From Candidatus Electronema sp. (GTDB lineage Bacteria; Desulfobacterota; Desulfobulbia; Desulfobulbales; Desulfobulbaceae): a stretch of DNA of 64,000 bases. Positions within the stretch are counted from its first letter, which is position 1. Every line of letters begins with the position of its first letter. The notes beneath the pieces are model-generated. The model worked only from the letters and a program-made list of their open reading frames with translations. It made no database searches and was not told the DNA's origin. The position numbers and the translations under genes were made by a program. The stretch lies in assembly GCA_026645415.1 (NCBI GenBank), contig JAPEVH010000069.1:1-64000 (forward strand). The letters run 5' to 3'. This document shows, in pieces, positions 35,269 to 43,755 of this stretch.

Positions 35269-35994
35269 ATGATCAGTAATTGCCCGCATTGTCAAGGCGC
35301 ACTTAAATTTAATGCTGCCCAGCTCACCAAAATCGGGCAGGCCCTCAAATCTCTTAAGCCGGGTCAGCGACTGCCGCTCAAATGCCCACATTGCACCAAG
35401 CCTATGAATCTTGATGCCAATGGCAATGCAGAAGATTCAGCAAAAACAGCGGCAGCTCCCAAAGCAGCAGAAGCAGCAACAGATGTTGTTAAGCCCCCGC
35501 CGCCACCAAATCTGGACTGGTTGAAAAATAAAAAAGACGATGACATGGAGCTTGGCAGCCATGCTAGAGATGTGCCCATGGCCTTGGTGCTCCACAGCGA
35601 TGACAACATGCGTCATTTGATCACCTCCTCTATGGAGGCTCTTGGCTATCAAGCCCTATCAGTCAGTTCAGCAGAAGAAGCTCTTCATGAGGCGAGCGCA
35701 ATTAGCTATGCTTGTATTGTCTATCACACTAGTTTTGAACCGGGTGCTTTGAAGGACTCCACCTTCCATAACTACATGCGCGCTATGCCTATGTCTCGTC
35801 GGCGGATGATCTATTATATTCTTATGGGGCCGGATTTCATCAGTCTCTATGATATCCAAGCCTTGGCCAACAGTGCAAATTTGGTGGTCGCTGATAAAGA
35901 TATGAAAGATTTTCAGCCTATCCTGCATAAGGCCATTCCCTATTACGAGCAGCTTTTTGGCCCGCTTCTGGAGGAACTCAGCTCTTATGGTTAA
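35269..35994 (+). CDS. Zinc-ribbon protein with degenerate receiver domain
   Basis: The product is 241 residues. The N-terminus has paired CxxC motifs (NCPHCQGAL and KCPHCTKPM) for one zinc ribbon. An Ala/Pro-rich linker with PPPPP follows, then a CheY-like alpha/beta domain (MALVLHSDDNMRHLITSSME, then GYQALSVSSAEEALHEA). At the strand that should carry the phospho-accepting Asp it reads YACIVYHTSFEPG, so the Asp is missing: a pseudo-receiver. Its operon position behind the PilT/PilU-type ATPase suggests a regulator or adaptor of pilus motility. A zinc ribbon also starts the GGDEF-EAL protein at 54724. Confidence 0.7.
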   Translation: MISNCPHCQGALKFNAAQLTKIGQALKSLKPGQRLPLKCPHCTKPMNLDANGNAEDSAKTAAAPKAAEAATDVVKPPPPPNLDWLKNKKDDDMELGSHARDVPMALVLHSDDNMRHLITSSMEALGYQALSVSSAEEALHEASAISYACIVYHTSFEPGALKDSTFHNYMRAMPMSRRRMIYYILMGPDFISLYDIQALANSANLVVADKDMKDFQPILHKAIPYYEQLFGPLLEELSSYG

Positions 35995-36084
35995 ACTGTC
36001 TTCGCTCTTGACAGGAAAAAAGACGGTACTTCGCAGGAAATTGTTGTTTTTCAGGAATATCTCTGGTAAAAGTCCTCTCTTATA

Positions 36085-36106
36085 ACCGCCGCCTGCGGGA
36101 GGCGGT
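36085..36106 (+). promoter_or_regulatory. GC-rich hairpin in the rpsA leader
   Basis: ACCGCC and GGCGGT pair around GCCTGCGGGA about 70 bases before the S1 start codon. No U-run follows, so it is more likely a leader structure than a terminator. Autoregulation of rpsA through its leader is known in E. coli. Whether it applies here is inference. Confidence 0.4.
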
Positions 36107-36178
36107 GGAAAGATCAACCATTAACTTATTTTTTTACTGCCGGACGGCATAGCTGGTCGGCAGAGGAACGGCAAATCC

Positions 36179-37927
36179 ATGACTGACAAGGGAATTCGGC
36201 TCGCAGACGCGGAAGACAATGGCATGGAAGATATCAGCTTTGCTGAACTCTTCGAGCAGGAAGACAACAACACTGTGATCAATGTTCAGGAAGTCGCTAT
36301 CGGCACAGTTGTCGATGTGAATGCTGATGCAGTGCTCATTGATGTTGGCGATAAGGCGGAAAGCTATATTCCGATTGGTGAATTTAGAACCGATGACCCT
36401 GACCGGGTTATCAAAATCGGCGATCAGTTTGAAGTCTTTATTGAAAAGAGAAAAGAGGAAGGCGGCCTGCTGCTGTCCCGCGAAAAGGCCATTGCCATTA
36501 AAGTCTGGGAGGAAATTGCCAGAATTCAGGAAGAAGATGGCACGATTCTGGGCCGGATCGAGAGCCGAGTCAAGGGTGGTATGTCTGTAGATATTGGCGT
36601 ACCTGCGTTCTTGCCTTACTCGCAGATTGATCTTCGTCCTGTCAAGGATATGGACGAACTGATAGGAGAGAGTTTCGAGTTCAAAATCCTTAAGTTCAAC
36701 CGCAAGCGCAACAACGTCGTTATTTCCCGTCGGGCCATTTTGGAAGAGCAACGGTCCAAGCTGCGCGAGGAAATGCGTTCTACCCTCAAAGAAGGGCAGA
36801 TTATTACCGGTGCTATTACCAATATCACCGACTATGGTCTGTTCATTGATTTGGGCGGTATGGATGGCCTCTGCCACATTACTGATCTGTCTTGGGGCCG
36901 CGTTTCTCATCCTTCCAAGCTCTATACTGTTGGCCAAGAAATTGAAGTTAAGGTGCTAAAATACGACCAAGATACAGACAGAGTCTCCCTTGGTGTAAAA
37001 CAGCTCCGTCAGGATCCTTGGGAAACCGTACCAGAAACCTATCCATCCGGCAAAAAAGTGGTTGGTAAGGTTGTTTCTATTACCGATTACGGCTCCTTTG
37101 TCGAGTTAGAGGAAGGTGTAGAAGGTCTGGTTCATATCTCTGAAATGAGCTGGTCCAAAAAACCACGGCATCCTTCTAAAATTGTCAGTGTTGGCTCTGA
37201 GATAGAGGTACAGGTACTTAAAGTTGAAGCTGAGACCAAACGTATCTCTCTTGGTATGAAGCAACTTCAGCCTAATCCTTGGGATCTGGTTGAGGAAAGC
37301 TACCCAATCGGTGCAATTATCGAGGGTAAGATCAAAAATATTACTGATTTTGGTATCTTTATCGGTATTGAAGAGGGCATTGACGGCCTAATTCATGTTT
37401 CGGATCTGTCCTGGACGGAACGGATTAAGCATCCTTCAGAAAAATACTCAAAGGGTGAATCCATTCAAGCGGTCGTCTTGAAGATCGACAAAGAGAACGA
37501 GCGGTTCTCACTTGGCGTGAAGCAACTTCGGCCAGATCCGTGGCAAACTGTTTTCATCAATTATCCGATTGGCAGCACTGTTGAGGGTACCATCACCAAT
37601 GTAACCGAATTTGGTATCTTTGTTCAGTTAGAAGAAGGCATTGAAGGACTTATACACGTCTCTGAGATTAGCAAAGACAAAGTCAAGACTCCGGTTGGCC
37701 AGTTCAATGTCGGCGATGTCTTAACAACAACTGTTATCAATGTTTCTTCTGAAGATCGTAAGATCGGTCTCTCTCTGAAAGCACTGGAAGAGGATGAGAC
37801 AGAGAACGAAGAAAACGCAGGAGCTGTATCTGATGACGCAGTACAGAAGACGCAGAAAAGTTCTGGTCCTGCTACCTTTGGAGATTTGCTTAAGGCTGCT
37901 GCCGCATCAGGAGAAACAGAGGAATAA
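36179..37927 (+). CDS. rpsA: 30S ribosomal protein S1
   Basis: The product is 582 residues. Six S1 (OB-fold) repeats are visible, with the later four nearly identical in pattern (GKVVSITDYGSFVELEEGVE, GKIKNITDFGIFIGIEEGID, GTITNVTEFGIFVQLEEGIE, with HISEMSW/HVSDLSW loops and SLGVKQL ends). S1 binds mRNA on the small subunit and helps start translation. The acidic Ser/Ala-rich C-terminus is slightly longer than in E. coli (557). AGAGGAA lies 11 bases before the ATG. Confidence 0.97.
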   Translation: MTDKGIRLADAEDNGMEDISFAELFEQEDNNTVINVQEVAIGTVVDVNADAVLIDVGDKAESYIPIGEFRTDDPDRVIKIGDQFEVFIEKRKEEGGLLLSREKAIAIKVWEEIARIQEEDGTILGRIESRVKGGMSVDIGVPAFLPYSQIDLRPVKDMDELIGESFEFKILKFNRKRNNVVISRRAILEEQRSKLREEMRSTLKEGQIITGAITNITDYGLFIDLGGMDGLCHITDLSWGRVSHPSKLYTVGQEIEVKVLKYDQDTDRVSLGVKQLRQDPWETVPETYPSGKKVVGKVVSITDYGSFVELEEGVEGLVHISEMSWSKKPRHPSKIVSVGSEIEVQVLKVEAETKRISLGMKQLQPNPWDLVEESYPIGAIIEGKIKNITDFGIFIGIEEGIDGLIHVSDLSWTERIKHPSEKYSKGESIQAVVLKIDKENERFSLGVKQLRPDPWQTVFINYPIGSTVEGTITNVTEFGIFVQLEEGIEGLIHVSEISKDKVKTPVGQFNVGDVLTTTVINVSSEDRKIGLSLKALEEDETENEENAGAVSDDAVQKTQKSSGPATFGDLLKAAAASGETEE

Positions 37928-37960
37928 TAGACTGTTTCTTTACCGTTGACGTACAAATAG

Positions 37961-38006
37961 AAGGGTCTCGGCTTCCTGCCCTGTAGGAAACCAAGACCCT
38001 TCTTCT
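37961..38006 (+). terminator. Intrinsic terminator after rpsA
   Basis: The arm AAGGGTCTCGG-CTTCCT (37961-37976) pairs with AGGAAACCAAGACCCTT (37985-38001) around a short loop, followed by CTTCT. The stem is long with one or two bulges, and the U tract is weak. It lies 33 bases after the rpsA stop and before the IHF-type gene. Confidence 0.65.
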
Positions 38007-38065
38007 GATTTCAGCAGCGACCGGACGCTGTGGCCGCTCATATGTAAAAGGATGCAAAAGACTAT

Positions 38066-38347
38066 ATGCTCAAGCGTGAACTGATAAGCGAAGCTGCCGG
38101 GCAGCTAGATGAGTATTATAAACAGGACATCGCCCAAGCTCTTGATGTCATTCTCGAAGAAATCACTCAGGCATTGACTGATGGGCGGAGAGTGGAGATA
38201 CGTGGCTTTGGCAGTTTTTCGGTACGCACCCGCAGACCGAGAACCACCAAAAATCCCAAAACCGGTAAAATGATGGATATTCCGTCCCGGAAAACCCTGC
38301 ACTTCACTATGAGCAAATCGCTCAAAGAAGTATTAATTGAAGAGTAG
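38066..38347 (+). CDS. HU/IHF family DNA-bending protein (IHF beta-like)
   Basis: The 93-residue protein starts MLKRELISEAAGQLDEYYKQ. The core is RVEIRGFGSFSVRTRRPRTT followed by the arm NPKTGKMMDIPSRKTLHF. The Pro at the arm tip and the R-x-x-RNP-like NPKTG fit IHF/HU. The order rpsA then ihfB is the same as in E. coli, which supports an IHF beta assignment, though the alpha subunit is not in this window. Confidence 0.93.
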   Translation: MLKRELISEAAGQLDEYYKQDIAQALDVILEEITQALTDGRRVEIRGFGSFSVRTRRPRTTKNPKTGKMMDIPSRKTLHFTMSKSLKEVLIEE

Positions 38348-38363
38348 AAGCAAGAGAACGCAA

Positions 38364-38405
38364 GCCGGTTAGCCTACAGTAAGACTGCCGGTTTTTTCTT
38401 TTCTG
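38364..38405 (+). terminator. Probable terminator after the IHF-like gene
   Basis: GCCGG and CTGCCGG flank a 16-base loop and are followed directly by TTTTTTCTTTT. The stem is short (about 5 bp), so the call rests mainly on the U tract. It lies between convergent genes. Confidence 0.45.
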
Positions 38406-38407
38406 CA

Positions 38408-39037
38408 TTACAAGGCAGATCGCTCAATAAAGGGTCTAATATCTCCCTTACCTTCCCGTAAAATTTCAGGCTGATCCGTAACCAAGGAAATAACGGTTGA
38501 AGGATTTGGGCTGATTGTACCGCCATCAATGATTAAATCTACCTGATTTCCAAAGAATTCTTCCGCATCAAAGGCATCCCTAGGAGGATCTCGGTTCTCT
38601 ATGAGGGCACTGGTGTTAAGGATTGGATTACCAAGCTGTTCAATAATTGCCCAACAGATAACTGAGTCAGGCATACGAATACCTACAGTTTTCTGCGTGG
38701 TTAGCATGATTTTTGGCACGAGCTTGGAACCAGGCAAGACCATAGTGTAGGGACCAGGCAAATGTCGCCGTAACAGGCGATAAGCATAGCTACTTACATG
38801 GGCATATTGACTAATATCTTTTAGCGAGGAGCACATAAAAGAGAACGGTTTGTGTCGGGGCCGCTGGCGAATTTCATGAACTCGCTTTACAGCCTTTTGG
38901 TTAAAAATATCACAGCTAATGCCGTACATGGTGTCAGTAGGACAACAGATGATTCCGCCTTTTTTCAGAACATCGACTGCCATACTAATCAGCCTTGGCT
39001 GAGGGTTGATTGGATTTATTTCGAGATGCTTGGCCAT
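38408..39037 (-). CDS. Sua5/YciO/YrdC family protein (threonylcarbamoyl-AMP synthase type)
   Basis: The product is 209 residues. It has the YrdC fold with the binding-site pattern KGGIICCPTDTMYGISCDIF, RQRPRHKPFSFMCSS, LPGPYTMVLPGSK, VGIRMPDS and GNPILNTSALIENRDPP. Members make threonylcarbamoyl-AMP for the t6A37 tRNA modification. YciO paralogues have unclear roles, and the MYGISCDIFNQKAV version with the KPFSFMC block is closer to YciO. It is convergent with the IHF-like gene and divergent from the E2-like gene. Confidence 0.9.
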   Translation of the reverse strand: MAKHLEINPINPQPRLISMAVDVLKKGGIICCPTDTMYGISCDIFNQKAVKRVHEIRQRPRHKPFSFMCSSLKDISQYAHVSSYAYRLLRRHLPGPYTMVLPGSKLVPKIMLTTQKTVGIRMPDSVICWAIIEQLGNPILNTSALIENRDPPRDAFDAEEFFGNQVDLIIDGGTISPNPSTVISLVTDQPEILREGKGDIRPFIERSAL

Positions 39038-39611
39038 GGGAAATCCACTGATTCAAGTTTGAAGTAGAATAGTTAAATAGTCTGTATGTAGATTCAAGAC
39101 AATTTGAATCTATGCTGCAAATATTGACATTTTGTGTCACTTGTTGACAAAAAATGTCGGTAAATAATATTATTTTTTGTTTACAAGCAGAAGGCTGTTT
39201 TATTATCTCAATAATATTAACGTATTAGTTATTTTGCAAATTGGAGTATAACTTGCTTTAAGTTGACTAAGGTTAAATTCAAATCTTGAATTGGTTGCTC
39301 GACGGCGCATCAGGTACTCTGTCAAAGACAGAGAGAAGATTGACCTAGATGCGTGGCCAAACTTTGAGAGTTATTGTTCAAAACCTTATATCTATTTGGT
39401 ATTATAATTTGAATCTACTAAACACATTTGCCGCTATTGTACCCGAAAACGATGTTATGGACAAGTTTCTCCCAGTTTAAAAAATTGTCCGATCAAGACT
39501 TGTCTACCTATGTAAAATCTCCTATACTATTTGCAAATAATTTTACAGCTTCTCCGCTATCGAACCTGTTTTGGCTCGGTCGGCGGGACTCTTCTGCCTC
39601 TTCAGAATAAT
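39038..39611. other. Structured 570-base intergenic region
   Basis: This AT-rich gap between divergent genes holds two strong inverted repeats: a 14-bp arm dyad at 39126-39158 and a perfect CTCTGTC-AAA-GACAGAG hairpin at 39317-39333. No coding frame with a family match was found; a short frame at 39428-39610 has no support. The region is likely regulatory or encodes an unrecognised RNA. Confidence 0.5.
39126..39158. promoter_or_regulatory. Long operator-like dyad upstream of the YrdC-family gene
   Basis: The left arm GACATTTTGTGTCA (39126-39139) and the right arm TGACAAAAAATGTC (39145-39158) are complementary at 13 of 14 positions around CTTGT. It lies 89 bases upstream of the YrdC-family start. 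The AT-rich arms and lack of a U tract argue for a protein-binding site. Confidence 0.6.
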
Positions 39612-42296
39612 ATGGCTTCACAAAAAGATCAGCGGGTAAGTGATTTCGAGGAAGTACAGCAGACTCTTGCGCAACATCCGCGCATCAGGATAACACAGAC
39701 CGAAGGCAATCCACCAGACTGCTATGAAATTGAATACAGCGTGACAGGGCTGGTTAAAGAGTCAGACGGAAGTATCCGCAAAACCTCTCAACACCTTATA
39801 CTGTTCACTCTTCCCTTTGGCTATCCTCACTTTCCACCTGCGGCCAAGCCACTTACCTCGATTTTTCACCCAGATATAGACCCAGATTCGGTTCGTATTT
39901 CCTCTTATTGGCATGAAACGCCTTCCTTAGCAAAGCTCATTCTTCATCTTGAAGAGATGATCTGTGGCCAAGTCTATAATCTGGAAGATCCGTTCAATCA
40001 AGAAGCAGCAGACTGGTATGCTGCACATGCTGATGAGCTACCCTGTGAGGCTTCTGTAGATGTTGCCGGAGCAAGCGAAACAGATGAACTTGATCTTGGC
40101 CTGACAGATCTTGATTTGGAATTTGATGAACCAGTACAAGGACAAGACATTGATCTTTCTTTGGCGTTAGAGCCTGCCCAACAAATCGAAGATATTACCA
40201 ATTTAGGTCTTACAGAAACGGACAGCGACAGCTCAGAGTTGTCTTTGGAACTAGAGTCACCACCACCTATTGAGGACATTGCCGGTTTAAGTGGAGCTGA
40301 AGAAGAACAAGATACTCAGGACAGTTTTGACCTAGAGCTTGATCTTGCTCCAGAAGTTCCTGAGCCAGAGCCACCGCCGCAGGACTTTGGGCCAAAGCTG
40401 AAGGAAATTCGCGCTCATGTGCAAAGGAAAGAAATGGAAATTGCAGCACGGCTACTGGCTGGCCTGCCTGCAATTCCAGAGGTAGAAGAACTTCGGAAGC
40501 GAGTGAAAACAGCCTTGGCGGAACGGGATGAACTGCTCGCTGAACTGAAAGCCTTTGAAGATGACGATAATTTTGAGGAAGCAAAAAAAGTTTTCAAAAA
40601 GATTAAGACAGTTGCAGTTGATACGTCAGATTTAGCTGAAATCGGGCGACGACTGGAGCAGTCTCAAAATATGCTCGCTGCCTTCTCTCTACCACAACAA
40701 CAAGGGGAGGAACAAGCGGCAACAGAAGAACAGGAAGCTCCTCTAAAGAAGGTAAAAAGAGAGAAAAAAGCTACTAACGAGTCTCCGCGTAAGGAAAAAC
40801 AGAAATCAGCAGTCCGTGCCGAAAAAACCGAGGAGTTTTCTAATGTTAAAAGGCAAATTACCCGTACCATACAATGGAATGTACCTGTAGCTCCTTTTGC
40901 AGCGGTAGCGGCAATCGGTATAGTAATCATTGGCGGCATCCTAATTTATACGAGAGATACTAACAATCTCCTAGAAGCCCAACTGGCATGGCAAGAAGCA
41001 CAGCGCCTTTTCCGACAGAGTGACTGTCAGGGAGCAGATATAAAAGCGAGTGCTACTGATGCTATTTTAGACACAGTCCTCATACCTTTGTCGGCAAAAG
41101 GACGTATTAGAAAAGAAATTGCTGAATTACAAGCAAGCGAAGGCTATCAGCTCTGCAAAGAAGGAAAAGGAACATATAAAGGAGAACCAATACTTCTGCC
41201 AGAGCTGAAGAAGCGTGAACAGCTCGATAAGCTGATTACAGTAGCAGAGCAAGCCTTAGAAAGGGGAAATATTGGGTCAGCTAGTGAAGCTTATGAAAAA
41301 GCGTGGAAGTTTGCCGCAGAAAATGAGCTACCTGAAGAAGCGTTGGCTTTGAAAAAGCATACCTATGAACTGCGTCTCCAAGATGCTCGGCAGGGGATAG
41401 AAGTCGCAAAGAAGGTAAAAGGCTGGGAGAATGTGGTAACTTATTGTCGGCAGGGGATAGAAGCCGCAAAAGAGCTAGGTGACAGTGAAATCCAAGAAAG
41501 TATTAGCAAAATACTGGCAGAGGCCCTTTTTAACCTTGAACTCTCTAAATATAAACTAAAATTTACTAAGGCGCGCGGGCAATGGCAGCAACTTCTTGAA
41601 CAGTTAAAAAATCTTCAAATTTTGCTGAAAGAGAACCCAGATGCAGCCACTCCAGAAAAAAAACTGGAACTAGAGCAGCTCATGGCCCGTTGTCAATTCT
41701 ATCAGCTTCTTTACCTTGCTGGCGAAAATTATAGTAGCAAGGGAGATTATGAGACTGCTGTCAGCTACTATGAACAGGCCTTGACTTCACTACAAAATAA
41801 GCAAGATTTGTTTACCAGAGAGGAAAAGGAGACTGTTGAGCAAATCAAACGTACCATCATACTGATCAAAATCAGCGATGCGTTAAACAAGGCAATGGTA
41901 GAGGAGGAGTCTGGTAATTTTTCTCAACCCTTAAAGCATTATAGGGAAATAAAAGAGCTTCTCAAAACACCTAGCCTAGTAAAAGATGAAAGTTTGATAC
42001 CGCTTGAGGAAAAGGTTGATTCAAAAATCAGCCGTTTATCTCAAGTGCTAAAGAAACAACAAAATAAAGAATGGCTTGATGCACATTACAAGAAGATTTG
42101 CACAGGTGCTTATCCCTCTGCCCGACCTGAGCTTCTCAGTGATCCACGGCTCGATTTTATGAAGATGCTCAGAGGGCAGGAGTTATATAAGTTAAGCTGT
42201 CTTGAGGCTCGGAAGTACCGGCTTGAACTGTACTATCTGCTCAATCCAACAAACGGGCAATGGACACCATACTCAGGACAAGTTCATCAAGAATGA
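39612..42296 (+). CDS. Transmembrane protein with N-terminal E2/UBC-like domain lacking catalytic Cys
   Basis: The product is 894 residues from the ATG at 39612 (MASQKDQRVSDF). Residues 10-140 look like a ubiquitin-conjugating (UBC/RWD) fold: YEIEYSVTGLV, FTLPFGYPHFPPAAKPLTSI, FHPDID (in place of the E2 HPN motif, residues 85-90), SSYWHETPSLAKLILHLEEM and NLEDPFNQEAADWYAAH. The catalytic Cys position reads VRIS, so it is E2-variant-like. Then come an acidic region (150-255), a coiled coil (260-350), a basic stretch, one membrane helix (VPVAPFAAVAAIGIVIIGGI, about 425-445) and a large TPR-like helical part that would lie outside the cytoplasm. The function is unknown. Confidence 0.75.
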   Translation: MASQKDQRVSDFEEVQQTLAQHPRIRITQTEGNPPDCYEIEYSVTGLVKESDGSIRKTSQHLILFTLPFGYPHFPPAAKPLTSIFHPDIDPDSVRISSYWHETPSLAKLILHLEEMICGQVYNLEDPFNQEAADWYAAHADELPCEASVDVAGASETDELDLGLTDLDLEFDEPVQGQDIDLSLALEPAQQIEDITNLGLTETDSDSSELSLELESPPPIEDIAGLSGAEEEQDTQDSFDLELDLAPEVPEPEPPPQDFGPKLKEIRAHVQRKEMEIAARLLAGLPAIPEVEELRKRVKTALAERDELLAELKAFEDDDNFEEAKKVFKKIKTVAVDTSDLAEIGRRLEQSQNMLAAFSLPQQQGEEQAATEEQEAPLKKVKREKKATNESPRKEKQKSAVRAEKTEEFSNVKRQITRTIQWNVPVAPFAAVAAIGIVIIGGILIYTRDTNNLLEAQLAWQEAQRLFRQSDCQGADIKASATDAILDTVLIPLSAKGRIRKEIAELQASEGYQLCKEGKGTYKGEPILLPELKKREQLDKLITVAEQALERGNIGSASEAYEKAWKFAAENELPEEALALKKHTYELRLQDARQGIEVAKKVKGWENVVTYCRQGIEAAKELGDSEIQESISKILAEALFNLELSKYKLKFTKARGQWQQLLEQLKNLQILLKENPDAATPEKKLELEQLMARCQFYQLLYLAGENYSSKGDYETAVSYYEQALTSLQNKQDLFTREEKETVEQIKRTIILIKISDALNKAMVEEESGNFSQPLKHYREIKELLKTPSLVKDESLIPLEEKVDSKISRLSQVLKKQQNKEWLDAHYKKICTGAYPSARPELLSDPRLDFMKMLRGQELYKLSCLEARKYRLELYYLLNPTNGQWTPYSGQVHQE

Positions 42297-42535
42297 TGAT
42301 GATGCGAGCTGTTATCATGTCCTGGGGCAGCAAGTGGGCCGCCAGCTCGATGTAAAGCCTCTTCTAACGAGCGATGGGCTGATTGGAGGGCATCAGATGC
42401 CCGGCGCAGTAATCCTGCAATTTCTGGGGCATCTGCGGACAAAGTTTCAGCCCAGCGCAAAAATTCTGCTCCATGTCCTTGGTTGTGTTCGATCCAATGT
42501 GGGAGCAATACCCGTAATTTATCTACGTCCTTCAT
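42287..42535 (-). CDS. Small His-tailed protein paired with CooT (DUF8180-like)
   Basis: The product is 82 residues, predicted all helical: KLRVLLPHWIEHNQGHGAEF, then EIAGLLRRASDALQSAHRSL. It ends in SSHHHHS. The HWIEHN...H pattern and His-rich tail suggest metal binding. Proteins of this kind are found beside CooT-type nickel proteins. It is the last gene of the leftward set, 27 bases after cooT, and overlaps the end of the E2-like gene by 10 bases on the other strand. Confidence 0.8.
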   Translation of the reverse strand: MKDVDKLRVLLPHWIEHNQGHGAEFLRWAETLSADAPEIAGLLRRASDALQSAHRSLEEALHRAGGPLAAPGHDNSSHHHHS

Positions 42536-42562
42536 TATGTATCCCTTTGAGTTTTTTTTATT

Positions 42563-42766
42563 TTATGTTATCTGCTTAACAGATAGTATCATTGAGCCAC
42601 TCAGAAAATCAATGCTCTGAACCCAAGCATTGGGTACAGTTAACGGCTCTTCAAAAAAGGTCTTAAGAGTCACACCGTCAGGGGTTACATTCACATCTGT
42701 GACCGCCTCCATCACTATTTTTTGGCTCCCATCACTTTGTTCCACAATTGCTTTAAGCTGGCACAT
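42563..42766 (-). CDS. cooT: CooT-family nickel-binding protein
   Basis: The product is 67 residues, the usual length. It starts MCQLKAIVEQSDGSQKIVME, with the conserved Cys2 that coordinates nickel in the Rhodospirillum rubrum protein, followed by VNVTPDGVTLKTFFEEP and IDFLSGSMILS. CooT serves nickel maturation of carbon monoxide dehydrogenase, but no CODH gene is in the window. The cognate enzyme here is therefore unknown. NikR at 28572 is the other nickel gene. Confidence 0.85.
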   Translation of the reverse strand: MCQLKAIVEQSDGSQKIVMEAVTDVNVTPDGVTLKTFFEEPLTVPNAWVQSIDFLSGSMILSVKQIT

Positions 42767-42780
42767 AAGGTTCTCCTTAT

Positions 42781-43755
42781 TCAGATGAGAAAACGAAATT
42801 CCCCTTTGCCGAGTAAGTCATGCAGATGAAGGATGCCTTGCACTCGGCCTAATTCGTCTGTCACAGCTAACACGGTGATGTCTTTACTCTGCATCAGACT
42901 GAGGGCATCTGCTGCCATCATTTCAGGGCTGATGCGGACTGGTGTTTTGGTCATAACAAACTTTGTGCTGCTCTCTGCCTGCCAATGACTACTAATCAGA
43001 TAGCGCCGTAAATCGCCGTCCGTAATGATACCGCGTAGCTCACCAGAATCGGCTACAACTAAGACTGCACCAAGATTTTTACGATTTAGCTCGGCCACAG
43101 CTTCTTCTAAGTAGGCATCCTCGCTGATCATCGGCACCTGAGCATCAGTGAGCATCACTTCGCGTACTGCTACCTTGAGCCGCTCTCCTAGACTGCCACC
43201 AGGATGATTACGGCGAAAATCTTCCACTTGGAAGCGATGTCGCTTTAGTAAAGCTACAGCCAACGCATCACCAAGAGCCAGACTTGCGGTGGTAGACGCG
43301 GTTGGAGCTAAACCTAGCGGGCAAGCCTCTTGAGGCACCGCAACATTTAAAACTACTGTTGCCTGTTCTGCAAGAGAAGACGTAGGATTGCCAGTCATGG
43401 CAATTACGGGCAAAGACTGGACTTTTGAGCTAGCAAGGACTCGGTTCAGTTCTGTGGTTTCCCCGGAATAGGAGATGGCCAAGATCACATCCTTTGCTCC
43501 AACCATACCAAGGTCGCCGTGCATCGCTTCGACTGGATGAAGGAATAAAGAGGGCGTTCCGGTAGAATTGAAGGTAGCAGCCATCTTTTGGCCTATCAAA
43601 CCTGACTTGCCTATACCGGTGATGACCAGTCGGTTGGGCGGGCAGGCCATGATCAGATCAACTGCTTGGCCAAACTCAGTTCCTAATCTGTCACGAACTG
43701 CCTGAAGACCTTGTATCTCAATATCCAAAACCTCGCGAGCTTGCTCTATTGTCAT
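42781..43755 (-). CDS. kdsD: D-arabinose 5-phosphate isomerase
   Basis: The 324-residue enzyme interconverts ribulose 5-phosphate and arabinose 5-phosphate for Kdo synthesis in lipopolysaccharide. The SIS domain has VITGIGKSGLIGQKMAATFN, LHPVEAMHGDLGM, LAISYSGETTELNRVL and LGLAPTASTTASLALGDALA. Two CBS domains follow (MLTDAQVPMISEDAYLEEAV and MTKTPVRISPEMMAADALSL). It overlaps the reductase gene by 4 bases (ATGA). Confidence 0.94.
   Translation of the reverse strand: MTIEQAREVLDIEIQGLQAVRDRLGTEFGQAVDLIMACPPNRLVITGIGKSGLIGQKMAATFNSTGTPSLFLHPVEAMHGDLGMVGAKDVILAISYSGETTELNRVLASSKVQSLPVIAMTGNPTSSLAEQATVVLNVAVPQEACPLGLAPTASTTASLALGDALAVALLKRHRFQVEDFRRNHPGGSLGERLKVAVREVMLTDAQVPMISEDAYLEEAVAELNRKNLGAVLVVADSGELRGIITDGDLRRYLISSHWQAESSTKFVMTKTPVRISPEMMAADALSLMQSKDITVLAVTDELGRVQGILHLHDLLGKGEFRFLI

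Noticed and set aside
39612-40040. An active E2 conjugating enzyme
   Set aside because: The catalytic Cys position is not a Cys and no E1, ubiquitin-like or deubiquitinase gene is nearby.
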